This document shows, piece after piece, positions 23,501-34,595 of a DNA stretch of 64,000 nt. Each line of letters starts with the position of its first letter. The first letter of the stretch is position 1. The stretch is from Podospora bellae-mahoneyi. Taxonomy: Eukaryota; Ascomycota; Sordariomycetes; Sordariales; Podosporaceae. The translations under genes and the position numbers were made by a program. Location of the stretch: contig NC_085883.1 in assembly GCF_035222275.1 (NCBI RefSeq), forward strand, positions 2,294,001-2,358,000. Reading direction: 5' to 3'. A model generated the notes under the pieces. The model was not told the DNA's origin and searched no databases. It was given only the letters and a program-made list of their open reading frames with translations.

Positions 23501-24115
23501 CGTAGGGCCACAACCTTGGAACATCAGTTCTCATGTCTGAGTCTGAAGCCTCGCTCTGGAAGTTATTAGCACGCTTGAAGCACAAAATGCCAGGCAAAAG
23601 CCCCCCAAAGGGAAACCCATGATGACAGGAAAACATTTGGGAGATGTGACACCCAAGTACTCATGAGAATTAGGTGACGCCAGCGTCGTTCTGACTTACA
23701 GCCATTGAACTGTCATGTTGAGGTTGTCATGAAATCTGGGTTCCAGGTTTATACGTCTTCTTTTCTGAACTGGGCTGACTGAACAAATCCCGTCTGCCTG
23801 CACGTGCCGGGAAAGACTCAAAGTTTCTTCTGGATGGCTTCTACATTAAGTTTGGTTCACGACTCGGATGTGGAAATTTGGGCTTGCAGAGTCTGTAAAC
23901 TTTGAAAGAACAACTTTGTAAACAGTCACTTCCTTTATATAAACCTCGATCTTGCCATTCTCTCTCTATCGAATCGTCTCCTGCTCCACATCCAACAAGG
24001 GAACCGATATCTGATCAAGTGTTTCGACCCTACACGCACACACAATAAATAGGGCGCGACTAACACAGCATCCTCCGACATCAATCCATCGCCATAGTTC
24101 AATCGCAACTGCGAA
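20546..24115. other. gene-poor stretch of 3.6 kb
   Basis: No gene can be supported. Pyrimidine tracts (20617-20650 and 22737-22748) and an AT-rich stretch of TA repeats (21970-21990) are present. Plus-strand frames at 21685-22107 and 22640-23064 lack domain character. At 22154 an ATG in good context is followed five codons later by GTAAGT, which looks like a short first exon, but I found no matching downstream exon. CAAT- and TATA-like elements near 23936 (TTTATATAAACC) may belong to the promoter of the kinase-like gene that follows. Confidence 0.45.
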
Positions 24116-25461
24116 CCTTGGTTCGCATGAGCGTTACGCTGCGGGAACCAGATTCAAGCTCCACAAACATCGCGCCCCTGAGCCGTTTTGCTCGATTACA
24201 GGGGACTACTCCCCAGGCGCGAAATATGTCGAGGCTCTGGCCGCCCAGACGATGACGAATTTACTTTCAAGGGCCGTGTCAACTTTGTCCTTCACAACCC
24301 CCCGTTGGTAACCGAACCCCCCCCCAGACTCCTGGTGAGGCCGTCATGACCATCACCGGCGACCTGAGCACCCGCGACTTCAAAAATGTCGAGCGTAAAG
24401 GAGGCCCCCGTGTAGTCACATGCTACTCGGATGACGACCCAACAATCAAGCGCATGGCCAAAATATTCGACGCTTTGGATCACCCTTTGATGGGTGATCC
24501 AAACTGTGACCTCCGCCCCCGGGAAACATGCATCAAGTGTACGGGTTGCACAGCGCGCGCAGATCTGGACTACGCGATGGAACCAGCTGTTTATGAGGGT
24601 TATTCTGCGCCTGGGAACAAGAAATTCAAGCACATCGTTCCGACGTACCATGGCAGTTGGACGTTTGCCCTGCCGACGCATCAGGCTGTCAAGCCTCGGT
24701 GGGTGAGGATGGTGCTGATGGAGCATTGTGAAGGGGAAGTGATGGATAAAATCATGGGCAAACAAGTCATACCCAAGGACGACGACGACGACGACGACGA
24801 CTACAGCGAACCAAACACCCTCCTCGACTACGGTCAAACTCCCCCCGAAGCAGACCGTCTCTCCATCATGAAACAAATCATCGAAACCGAAATCAGGATG
24901 ATGTGGAACGTCGAAATTAGCATTACACCTTGCAAATCGAGGCTCAATACGGCGAATATCTTTGTCTGCAACGACGGATCCGTCAAGTTCATCACTTTTA
25001 GAGAGGCAAAGGTGTACCGCTATCTTGACGAGACGGAGGATCACCCAAACCAGATCTATGATGGGCGGTGGGACTCAGGCGTGCCAGCGGCGGAGATGAG
25101 GCCGATGAGGTCTCCGAATGAGAGATACTGGTCTAAATGCTTCCTCGATCCTTTCGGTCGTTGGCTCCCAGAGGCCTGGGAAAAGAACGAGGAGTTGGCA
25201 AACGAGTGGTTTATTGACAAGTTCGGCTCGGAGAAGGAGTTAGAAAAGTATGAGCCGATCAAAGACGAGTGGTTCTGGGAGAGAAAGCCTATAAGGGACA
25301 AGGCGAAAAGGTGCGCAAGTGGTTGGAAGATCATGATCCGGACGAGAGGCCCTCCAAGAGAGCTCGGCATGTATAATTCAACAGGACTATTACTACTAGT
25401 TGGACGTCTTGCAACATCTTTCAAGGCCTTTATACCTTATGTCAAATCTTCCCCCAGGTGA
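24116..25461 (+). pseudogene. pseudokinase-like gene, N-terminal part frame-disrupted
   Basis: A 371-codon frame opens at 24346 (MTITGDLSTRDFKNVERKGG) and runs to 25461. It has the layout of a fungal protein-kinase-like fold: a hinge-like block (KPRWVRMVLMEHCEGEVMD), a helix (RLSIMKQIIETEIRMMWNVEI), a catalytic-loop/activation-like block (NIFVCNDGSVKFITFREAKV), then SPNERYWSKCFLDPFGRWLPEAW. The HRD and DFG motifs are absent, so catalysis is unlikely. Upstream, blocks homologous to the copy at 3.9-5.4 kb lie in two other frames: LGSHERYAAGTRF at 24116, and DEFTFKGRVNFVLHNPP at about 24250. The second joins the main frame only across a C run near 24318-24327. No intron explains this. Either the gene is damaged at its start, or it has small assembly errors, or a shorter protein starts at 24346. 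The Asp run at about residues 147-153 is encoded by GAC repeats. Confidence 0.6.
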
Positions 25462-25575
25462 ACTTCAATCATCCCCCGTACCTTGCCCCTTTTCTTGGTG
25501 CGAGTAGGGTGTGTTCCGCATACCTCCACACATGAACCCACCTTCCGAGCAATCTCTGCAACAAATCAAGTAACA

Positions 25576-25646
25576 GCATCAGTGGTTTAGTGGTAAAATC
25601 CATCGTTGCCATCGATGGGCCCCGTGTTCGATTCACGGCTGATGCA
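25576..25646 (+). tRNA. tRNA-Gly(GCC)
   Basis: 71 bases, no intron. The acceptor stem GCATCAG pairs with CTGATGC, and the discriminator is A. The D-arm region is GTGGTTTAGTGGTAAAAT, the anticodon stem CATCG/CGATG encloses TTGCCAT with anticodon GCC, and the T arm is CCGTG-TTCGATT-CACGG. It is followed by a T-rich stretch (CTTCTCTTTTGCATTTTTT), a plausible polymerase III stop. Confidence 0.97.
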
Positions 25647-25790
25647 ACTCAACTTCTCTTTTGCATTTTTTCCTGCCTCTCTCTCATCTACGCTCCTTCA
25701 GGGGCATTTATTTCCTCACCTTCTTTTTCTTTTATTTCAACCACACCACAAATCCCACCCTTGATCCCTCTTGACGACAAAACCTCACCG

Positions 25791-27219
25791 TCAAATCTTC
25801 TCCCCCTCCAAAATCCCCCTCGCCTCCCCCCCCCTCCACCAACTCTTCCCCTCCTCCCCCGGATACCCAAACCGCTCCATACTCTCCCCCCGCATCTGAA
25901 CCGAATACCCCGGCTGCGTAGGCGTGACATAATACCCCTTTTCAATGACACTCGGCCAGACAAAATGCTCATGCAAATGATCCACATACTCCAACACCGA
26001 CTTCTGCCCGCTCACCACCACATAGTCAATCGTCGACAAGTGCTGCGTATACTCCGGCAACCCGACCCCACCACTATGCGGCACGATTGGAACCCCAAAC
26101 TTCTTCGCCATCAGCATCACCGCAAGAACCTCATTGACACCACCCAGCCGACAGGCGTCAATCTGGCAAACGTCTATGGCGCCCGACATGAGGAACTGCT
26201 TGAACATGACCCTGTTCTGGCACATCTCCCCCGTGGCGACCTTGATGCCGTAGGGTTTCAGCGCAGTTCTTATAGCCAGATGCCCCAGGACATCATCAGG
26301 AGAAGTCGGCTCTTCAATAAACCAAGGTTTGAAATCCGCAAGGGATTTCATGTACTCGATCGCCTCGGGCACGCTCCAGATCTGGTTGGCGTCCACCATG
26401 AGGATTTTCTCTCCCGGGGTGGGAGATGAGTCGAGGACTTGACGGGCGATGGTCAACCGTTTGATGTCTTCCTGTAGTGACCCGCCTACTTTGAGCTTGA
26501 AGTGCCTGTACCCCTGTGCGACTGTTTCCTGGAGCAATCTCCTCATTTTGGATTCGTCGTAACCAAGCCAGCCCGCGGAGGTGGTGTACGCGGGTACAGC
26601 TTCGTTTCTTTCCGCCTGGGCGATTCGTTCGGGCTTACCCTCTTGCATTGACTGCAGAAGGGAGAGGGCTTCCTCTGGGGTGATGGCGTCGATGATGTAA
26701 CGGAAGTCGATGCAGGCGACGAATTCTTCTGGGGTCATGTCTGCTACTACCCTCCAGACGGGTTTGTTGAGGGTTTTGGCCCATAGATCCCACAACGCGT
26801 TGACTACCGCGCCTAGGGCGAGGTGGATGACTCCTTTTTCTGGGCCTATCCAGCGGAGCTGGGAGTCGTTGACTAGGTGCCGCCAGGTGGCGCCAAAGTT
26901 TGTGCCGACGAGGGAGGAGAGGGGGGTATGGAGGATGCGGGGGGCGAGGTAGGAGATGGCGGCGCAGACGAGGTCGTTTCCGCGGCCGATGGTGAAGGTC
27001 TGTGATGGGGGTTAGCAATAAGGGTGGCTTACAAGGGGAAGGGGGGGGGGAGCGGACCATGCCATGGCCGGTGAGGTCGGAGTCGGTCTCGAGGATGCAG
27101 TAGGCGGCTGAGTAGTCTCCTGCCGCGTTCATGGCGTCGGAGCCGGTTTTGTCTAGGGAGGTGGGGAAGCGGACATCGCGGGTTGAGAAGGAGGTTATGG
27201 TTATTTCTTTGGGGGCCAT
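25791..27219 (-). CDS. lgd1: L-galactonate dehydratase-type enolase-superfamily enzyme
   Basis: Two exons (27058-27219 and 25791-26999), 58-bp intron, 456 residues. The intron has an acceptor CACAG and a CTAAC branch site but an unusual donor GTCCGC; splicing gives [15 protein letters not shown], the expected family sequence. Enolase-superfamily residues are visible: KxK in [10 protein letters not shown], metal ligands in [19 protein letters not shown] and VATGEMCQN, and His in [12 protein letters not shown]. The long N-terminal capping domain ([21 protein letters not shown]) is typical of fungal LGD1/GaaB and of L-fuconate dehydratases. LGD1 converts L-galactonate to 2-keto-3-deoxy-L-galactonate in fungal D-galacturonate catabolism. 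I cannot exclude an L-fuconate or L-rhamnonate dehydratase. No other pathway gene is adjacent. It is divergent from the DJ-1-like gene, with about 890 bp between starts. Confidence 0.85.
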
Positions 27220-28110
27220 CTTGGGGGGGTGTAGATTGTATCCTATATCCGGCTCTTTGAGTGTGCGGTTTTGAGCTGTGTACGAGGCTGTGAGATGGTG
27301 GCTAGGATGTAAGGTCTAAAAGAGCGTATTCTTGAAAAGTTAGAAGAAAGCCAAGTAAGCATATTCAGAAACTCATCATAATACAGCTCTGATCCAGGAA
27401 CGCGGGGCAGCTTGGGGATAGCTCGGGTTTGTGAGGGGAACAGTGGGGTGAACTGGGGAAACACCAGTTGAAGGAGCGCCGTTTGATTGACGGATAAATC
27501 GTGGGGGGTTGGTACTCTGCTCCATGACATAACCGTTGACTGGGGGTTGGGTCAATTGATTACGAGGTTGTGATTGTGGATTGCCCCTTTTCAATTCAGG
27601 GGTAGTAAGTCCCAAGCGTGATCTTGGTATCCTACCGAATAGCACGTGGATGGACGGCTGCTTCTACCCCAAGTGAGCAAAAGTAGAGTCCGACATATTT
27701 ACGGAGTTTATTTTGGTCAAAAGGGGCTGCTGCTGCTGATGCAACACCAGTAGGCTAAGTTCCGAAGGCGACTCGGGACAAACGAGTGGAAAACTTGAGC
27801 TCCTACAAGGGCAGGAAAGCAAACTTCTCTGAGATGAACCACAGCTTCTTTTGCTGGTGGTAGTAAAATATTGCGAGGGTGGACGCGCGGACCCTCGGAC
27901 TTTGTGTATAAGCCGTGTTCAGATCGGAGCGTCCTGGTCAGAGACAATGCTGGTCGAGTTCCGACGATCTTTGGCCAGATGATAATGTAGGCAGTGATAT
28001 TTCGACGAGAATAAGATTAAATAGTCCCATCATCTCCTTTCTAAGATGCCCGTCACTCACCTCATTACCGCATCAAGATCACACTACTCACTGCACAAAC
28101 CTACTTCAAG
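27220..28110. other. divergent promoter region of lgd1-like and DJ-1-like genes
   Basis: About 890 bp with no supportable gene. Minus-strand frames at 27376-27645 and 27717-27947 show no domain. Any shared regulation of the two flanking genes would lie here. Confidence 0.45.
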
Positions 28111-28878
28111 ATGTCTTCCAAGACCTTCAACCTCTCCAAGCCAGACCGAACTGTGCAAGTCGGTGTGATCCTTCTCGGCGGGTACGTCCCTTGTAACAGT
28201 TCTAGAATCTGACACTGACAAGATCGTATCAGTCTCACCGAATTCCTCGACGTGGCACCTGTCGACCTCTTCAACAGCCTCACGCCCAGGTTTCTTCAAA
28301 CCTTGTCAAGCGCTTTCCTTCCGGCCCATCTCTTGCAACAAGCCATAGACATGGAATTTCACTGGGTGACTGAGACAGGCAAAACCCCTTCAGTCAGCAA
28401 CCTTACCGCGCGCACAACCATCGTGCCGACCGACTCCTTTGCAACCTGTCCTCTCTTGGACGTTGTTCTCATCGGAGCCTACCACGCTGGGTATAACCCG
28501 ACTGAGGCAGAGTTGGCTTATGTCCGCAAGGCGTACGAAAACTGCTCTGCCTTTATGACCATCTGCGGCGGCATTGAGGTCCCCTTGAGAGCTGGCATCT
28601 TGGAGGGCAAGACTGCCACGGGACCGAGATTTATGTTGGATATTCTGAGACAGCTGGCACCAGGAACGAACTGGATTGAGAAACGCTGGGCGAGCGATGG
28701 CAAGTTGTGGACGAGTGGAGCTCTGCTGAATGGGACGGATATGGTGGCGGCCTTTCAGAGGGAGGTTTGGGGTGGGAAGTCGCTTACAGAGGAGGATTCC
28801 TTGGTTGAGTTCATGGCCAGGGTGGGAGGCGTTCCCGTGAGAGACGTTGATTACAAGGATGTGGATTGGAAGCTGTGA
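28111..28878 (+). CDS. DJ-1/PfpI family protein
   Basis: Two exons (28111-28181 and 28233-28878), 51-bp intron (GTACGT to ATCAG, CTGAC branch site), 238 residues. The start (TTCAAGATGTCTTCC) is the first ATG of the transcript region. The class I glutamine-amidotransferase-like fold is shown by VGVILLGGLTEFLDVAPVDL at the N-terminus, CPLLDVVLIGAYH in the middle, and the nucleophile elbow FMTICGGIEVPLRAGILEGK, with Cys as the likely nucleophile. Members include isonitrile hydratases, glyoxalase III-like enzymes and redox sensors; the substrate cannot be told from sequence. The C-terminus (DVDYKDVDWKL) is complete. Confidence 0.85.
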
Positions 28879-29712
28879 TCTTCTGGACGTTTTGGGCTTG
28901 TTTGCTTCAGGACTTCGTGTTAGCTTCCGTGCTTTGCTGTGGAGGTATCACATGACGATAGTTAGGCAATGGGAGAAGGAGCAGCTGAGGGCTGATGTCA
29001 CGTTCCACTCGCTCAAATAGTCACGACTGATCGGATCACACTCTCTCAAAACCTTTCTCCCTTCCCACATCCAAGGCTGCCGCATGCCCCTTCACCACAA
29101 TCCAACATTTATCACCATGTTCGTTGAACGAATCCAACATTTATCACTATGTTCGTTGAACGGTGCACTCGGCTATCCCATCTTCGCGTCATATCGTGAA
29201 AGCCATGACAGTCGTCCACGTACAACGGTACGTCGTCCGAACGAAAAATTTCATCACACTTCAAACCTGGCATGTCCCTTTTTACGCTCTCACCAGCAAG
29301 CGGTTGATCGATTCCAGACACCGATCTCGAGCAGGATTGGCCAATCCTCATCTCAGAACTGACAGGTTCCACCTGAACCACCAGGACACGTACTTCGTCT
29401 TGCCGTACACACGTCCACCCCATCTACCGAGCCACAGAGATTGCCATATACCGTGCTCTGTTTTACGCTGCTCAACAGTAACCCCCACAGTTCGGGAAGC
29501 CTCAATATCTTCACGTCGTTTGTTCAGCTCTGGCAATCCCGTTGTCCTGTTCGAAAGTACGCAAGTTGCACACTCCCCATAACCCAAGACTCCATGGGTT
29601 AGCAGTCGACGCTGGCCATGTCAGGTCGGTATTCAAGTATGCCTCCAAAGTCCCCAAAGTGAAAGATTGTCCTCCCGTTCTCGGTTTGATATTTTTCGAG
29701 ACTCAGACCAAA
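28879..29712. other. intergenic, upstream of the CCC1-like gene
   Basis: About 830 bp. It contains a tandem 32-bp duplication (listed separately). The reading frame of the transporter is open upstream to 29542, but that extension has no family character. Confidence 0.45.
29099..29162. repeat. tandem 32-bp duplication
   Basis: Two head-to-tail copies of a 32-base unit (beginning AATCCAACATTTATCAC, ending GTTCGTTGAACG) at 29099-29130 and 29131-29162, differing at one base (C/T). The unit ends in a small inverted repeat (GTTCGTTGAAC). Confidence 0.9.
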
Positions 29713-30723
29713 ATGTTCGCCGTGCCGATAGAGGAATTCAGAAAGATAAGGGAAAATAGGCGTAAGCTGGCAACATCGACCAAGTCATCAACACCACCAC
29801 CACCACCGAGTCTTGACAATGTCTCGACGGATATAGAGCTTCAGCTTCCCGCTTCTGCGATTATAGATGATGCCCAGGGGCCCGACGCTCACAAGCCATT
29901 GATCAACCCCCGTCTTATATCCGACGCTACAATCGGTCTCTCAGACGGCCTCACTGTCCCCTTTGCTCTCACAGCAGGACTTACCGCGCTAGGAGACACC
30001 CGCACAGTCATCTATGGTGGTCTGGCAGAACTGATAGCAGGCGCCATCTCAATGGGACTAGGAGGTTATCTTGGAGCAAGGGGAGAATTGGCAGCATACG
30101 AAGAGTCACACTCTAGGCTGATGACGCTCCTGCAAGAACCTGGGCCGCCTACCAAGTCCGCCATCACCGCCGGCCAAGACGCTGTCATTGAGGCGTTGCA
30201 GCAAGCCTTGTTTCCTCTGCAGGTACACAGACTGGACCTGAAACACCAGCTTATCGAGGGCGAGAGTGAAGAATGGGTGGGGTTACTGTTGAGGTTACAG
30301 GGCATTTCCCTTCCTTCAACATGTACCGACGACGACTGTACGAAAAGCCATGACCAAAAGGCCGAGGAGAAACGGAGGAGAAGGAGACAGAGAGATGACA
30401 GCAGGACGAGAGCAATGCAATCGGCCGTCACAATAGCGGCCGGGTATTTCCTCGGTGGGCTCCTACCGCTTATACCGTACTTTTTCGTGGCCGGACATAT
30501 CGGAAAGTTGATGGCGGGGCTGTACATCTCGATCGGAGTCATGGGGGTAGCGTTGTTCACGTTTGGCTATGTCAAGACGGCTGTGGTGGTTGGGTTTGGA
30601 AGGCAGAACGCAAAGAAGAGTGTGCTAGGGGGTGTGCAGATGGTGATTGTAGGGGGGATGGCGGCCGGGGCTGCTATGGGTTTAGTCAAAGTGTTTGAAG
30701 GGGTTGGGACGTTTGGGTCATGA
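29713..30723 (+). CDS. CCC1: CCC1/VIT1-family vacuolar iron/manganese transporter
   Basis: Single exon, 336 residues from the ATG at 29713 (MFAVPIEEFRKI); the frame is open to 29542, but that extension lacks family similarity. The family signature lies in the first membrane pair: ISDATIGLSDGLTVPFALTAGL (with the conserved Asp and Gly-Leu-Ser-Asp-Gly), then GGLAELIAGAISMGLGGYLGA followed by an Glu-rich cytosolic helix (RGELAAYEESHSRL). After a hydrophilic loop with basic residues (EKRRRRRQRDD) come three more helices (AVTIAAGYFLGGLLPLIPYF, ISIGVMGVALFTFGYV, VQMVIVGGMAAGAAMGLV). Five helices are usual. CCC1 moves Fe(II) or Mn(II) into the vacuole in exchange for protons. The gene is convergent with the small gene at 30906-31127. 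Confidence 0.9.
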   Translation: MFAVPIEEFRKIRENRRKLATSTKSSTPPPPPSLDNVSTDIELQLPASAIIDDAQGPDAHKPLINPRLISDATIGLSDGLTVPFALTAGLTALGDTRTVIYGGLAELIAGAISMGLGGYLGARGELAAYEESHSRLMTLLQEPGPPTKSAITAGQDAVIEALQQALFPLQVHRLDLKHQLIEGESEEWVGLLLRLQGISLPSTCTDDDCTKSHDQKAEEKRRRRRQRDDSRTRAMQSAVTIAAGYFLGGLLPLIPYFFVAGHIGKLMAGLYISIGVMGVALFTFGYVKTAVVVGFGRQNAKKSVLGGVQMVIVGGMAAGAAMGLVKVFEGVGTFGS

Positions 30724-30905
30724 TGTACGAGAGAAAACAAAATCGGAAGAGCTCATATAGACAGTCAGTACAGAGATATAAAGTGGGTTTTAAAAAGGGG
30801 TTATTCTTTTGTTATCAAGGCGTTTGTGTGAATTTCATTTACACCTGCATATCCTACACATGTGTGACCTCTCTCCAGGGTTGTGATATGGTGACGAGGG
30901 AAAGC

Positions 30906-31127
30906 TTAGGCACCACCCTCCCGCTTGGCGTACTCCTCCTCCATTGCCTCTTCGTATTTCCTGTCTGCCTCCTTTTCGGCTTCGGTCTTTGGGCGGGTGA
31001 CACCAGCGCCAGTGTTGACGCCAGCGCCGGTGGGGACGTTGGAGGTTTGCTGGGGGTTGATGTTGGAGGAGGAGGAGGGGTTGTTGGACGGGGCCGAGGA
31101 GGTGGAGGAGGTGATTTTGTCGGACAT
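30906..31127 (-). CDS. small hydrophilic protein, 73 residues
   Basis: Single exon. The N-terminal half is Ser/Asn/Thr/Gly-rich and disordered (SSTSSAPSNNPSSSS, VPTGAGVNTGAGV). The C-terminal half is a charged helix (KTEAEKEADRKYEEAMEEEY) ending AKREGGA. It has the look of a small conserved fungal protein, and a TxAEKEAD..YEEAMEEEYAKREGGA tail seems familiar in ascomycetes, but I cannot name a function. Start context is CGTCATGTCC. It is convergent with the CCC1-like gene (182 bp between stops). A chance frame is possible; the charged helix argues against it. Confidence 0.55.
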   Translation of the reverse strand: MSDKITSSTSSAPSNNPSSSSNINPQQTSNVPTGAGVNTGAGVTRPKTEAEKEADRKYEEAMEEEYAKREGGA

Positions 31128-32104
31128 GACGTTTCTTTATTTGGTTGTTTGTAATGTTTTGAGAAAAGAGGTAGCAGATAGTTTGTGTATTGTGTGATGG
31201 ATGGATGATGTGTTGTGAAAGCCGTGGTGAGTTGTGAAGTCTTCTTATAGCTCTTTGTGAGGGAGAGCTGGTGGCAAAAGGTGGCGTACAGTGTGCGTAA
31301 TTGCCCAACTGAGCATTGGGACGGAGCGCTGAAGATGACTCCGAGGGGGGTGGGTTATAGCGGGTGATCCCGCATTTTCAGGGACCAAAACCAGAATTCC
31401 ACAGCAGGTTGTTGGGTAGAACTGTTTGTCATGTCAAGTTCCTCACTTGGGTAGAGGCTATATCCAAGAACACTCGAGTGTCGTCTCTTTTTTCGCGGAG
31501 ATGGGAATTAAAATGGTGGGTGGTGGGCTTGGTTTTGTTCGTCGAGTCTCAACCTCACCTTCAACCCCCTTCAAGGAAGATTCAAAAGACTACCTACACC
31601 ACTTACTTGAATATAGAGCATCTCAACAAAGCCATCATGTCCTCACATCATCAGTCACACCACCCGACACTCCAGCACAGCACAAGACTATTTATTCTCA
31701 CTCGCTTTTCCCTCTCATGGCATAATTCTACAAGCACAACCCCTCAAAACCTCAACGCAAACACCCCGCTTATATGAGCGCTCAACCCTAAAGCCTAATA
31801 CTACACAGCCACAACAAACTCCCCGCCCTTAAACATTTCTTCCAACCCAAACGCCCCAATCCATGATTCACGTATCTAAGACACGCCCCAAAATGACCAT
31901 AAACGCGCGCATCCGTGATGAAAAAAAAAATATTACGCCATGTCATTATGCAAGTAACAACTCCCTCCGGTACCCGCCTGGGTGTTTCTTGGAAAATCTC
32001 CCTCCCAGCCGTGCAATGCAACTCTGCCTTGGCCGTGCAGAAGCACGAGGTTCCTCCTTCGTCAAGGTTTGAGAAGCCGGAGTTGTGTACTACATTACAA
32101 CGTT
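31128..32104. other. intergenic, downstream of NOT1
   Basis: About 980 bp without a supportable gene. It contains the 5' flank of the small hydrophilic-protein gene and the 3' flank of NOT1. Confidence 0.45.
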
Positions 32105-34564
32105 CTACGCCACAACGGGGCGGAGGATAGCCTCGAAGCGGGCGGCAACCTAGAAAACCCATGTTAGAAGAGATTCAAGAGAGGAGAAAAAAGGATGACG
32201 TACCTCAGGAGCCGCCTTGATAAACGGCAGCTCAAAGAAATGAAACTTTTCATTCTTGAGCAACTCGAGGATCGTGACCACGAGACCCCATGGCTGGGGC
32301 CAGTACCCAACCATGCGCTCCAAGAGAACTCGCACAATCTGCTGCCGAATCTCTGTCTCCTCCGGGTCGTCAAGATCGTGACCAAAAATTTCGACGATGG
32401 CATGGCTGAAATAGTTTGTCGACGCGTTGGCGAACCGGAGTTCGTTGACCATGCTGCTGAGAAGATAGTACCGTGTCTCGGCCGGCACCTCGGTGACCAG
32501 CATGTGCAGAGTCTTGACGTCGGGAGCCCCGGACACGAACACGGGCGCGTCACTGTTGTTAACAGCGCGTTGGGAGGCCGCGTTGGCGATGTGGGAAACC
32601 ACGGCGTCGACAACTCGGCGGTCGACATTGACAGGCACAAAGCCAAACGTGGTCAGGTCGGTATCGGCGTGGTGCATCGCGTGCGTAATTTGGGCGATGG
32701 CGTCCTCCGAGGGTCCGTTTTGCAATGACTGCTCCAGGATGTCATAGAGCCCTAGTTCCTTGAGCTGGCCGGCGCAGTCATAAAGGCTCACCACCGGGTC
32801 CTTCATCTCGGGGATCCGATCAATCTTGAGTCCCGGCCGAAAGGGATCGGGCACCTTGTCGAACGGCGTCGTGGACGCCGACAAGATCATGTTGATGAGC
32901 TGTGTGGCATGCGAGGGCAGGCACTGGCATAGCTGCACATGGTAGGCAGAAAGATACTCCGGGAAGTCGTGGAAAAGCACAGCCACAAGCTTCACCGTGC
33001 CCGAGTACAGGTCCTTAGCGGCAAGGGACACTTCGAAAGCTTTCAGCATGTTGCAGAGATAAGAGAAGAGATGGGTGAGGAGCTTGGTGAAGGGCTCCCA
33101 GCCTGCCTGGTTGGGCATGCGCATGATCGCTGGGAGAAAGGCGCGGTGAGCCAAGAGACCCATCCATTGAAACAAGAAGCCAGGGTACACAACCGGCCGA
33201 AGGTCCCATAGACGTGCCGCAAAGTTGAGCACTATCTTTTCGCTTTCACTGTCTGAGAATCTTTCCGTCAGGTTCATGATCTGGTGGAAGAGATTGGAGA
33301 AGAAGCGGAAGAACACGCGTGGGTTGAAAGCGTCCCCGCGTCTAACGTGGTGGTTGTTCAACACAAGCACACCAAGAGCAAGGACAGAGTCCAGGAAGGC
33401 GACACGCGATGATTCGCTGGTGCCAGGAGCGTCGTGGGACTGAGTGAAGATGAGGATCATCTTGACGAGAGCGTCAACTGCCTGGAAGCTCTCGTCGCTG
33501 AAGCCTTCACCTAGGTGGGCACTTTGCTCAGCACGGTCGACGGATTTGTCGATTGCTTGCCTCGCAAAGACGAAAAAGTCCTCCTTGGTGACAATGTGCC
33601 GCCGCCAGTTCAACTGTTGCACAAACTTTGTGGCAGCCTTTTCCGAGGCGCAGTCGTTGTTGCATAGCTGCACCCATTCCTCAAAGATGTAGTCAAACTG
33701 CTCGAACTGAGCCTCGGGGGTTCGGTCAGGATGAATCTCGGGCGAAGGCCCCAGCACCTTGGCCTTGAACCGCTGGCCACCTGGCACTTCAGGCTCTTCA
33801 GTTATCCACGCCCAGGCTTCCTCCAAGCTCTGAACGAAATCGGTATAGAGATTGACAGGGGCCTCGCTGAACAGCGTAAGATCCATCAAGGACTCCAGAA
33901 ACTCAATGGAACCGCTGCTCCGTTCATTCAACGCCTTGGCCATGGCTGCATCGATGCTGTGCCAATCAATGAGGTCCGTTCTGAGCAGCGCCGAGATCAG
34001 GGGCAGATTCAAAAAAGTACTACCTGACTGCTGGTAAAACAGCCAGCGGATCTGTTGACTCGTCGCCGGGCCCGCAACCTTTCGCAGCGTCTCCAGCACG
34101 TGAACCAGAGTCTCCAAGAGGAGGGAAGTGGGTTCGGGCTGCGGGCGGAAGAGAAGCCCGGAGATTTGGGTCGCCACATAGACTGCAAATTCATCAGATG
34201 TCTGTTGAGTCTTGATTGTAAGCTGGACGACGGCGTCATGAATGTTGATAACTTCATGGGTCCGAGGGAGGTCCTCAAAGTGCTCCTCGGCCGTGTTGCT
34301 GACGGCAGTCGCCAGCTTTTCCAACAAGCTGTTCACCCGTTCCGCCACGTTCCGAGCGTCGACAGGGCTGATGCCAGGTTGTCGGCCATTTACCATGCCA
34401 GCATGAACAGGAGGGTAATGCTGAGGTTGGACGCCCATGTGGGGAAGCGATGGGGTTTCAGCAGGGGTAGGAATGGTGGACACCGAGTTGTACTGGTCAC
34501 CGAGGACTTCGTTTGCAATTGATCTCGCATCCGACGATGAAGGAACGTGCGAAGGCGTAACAGA

Positions 34565-34595
<31 letters not shown>

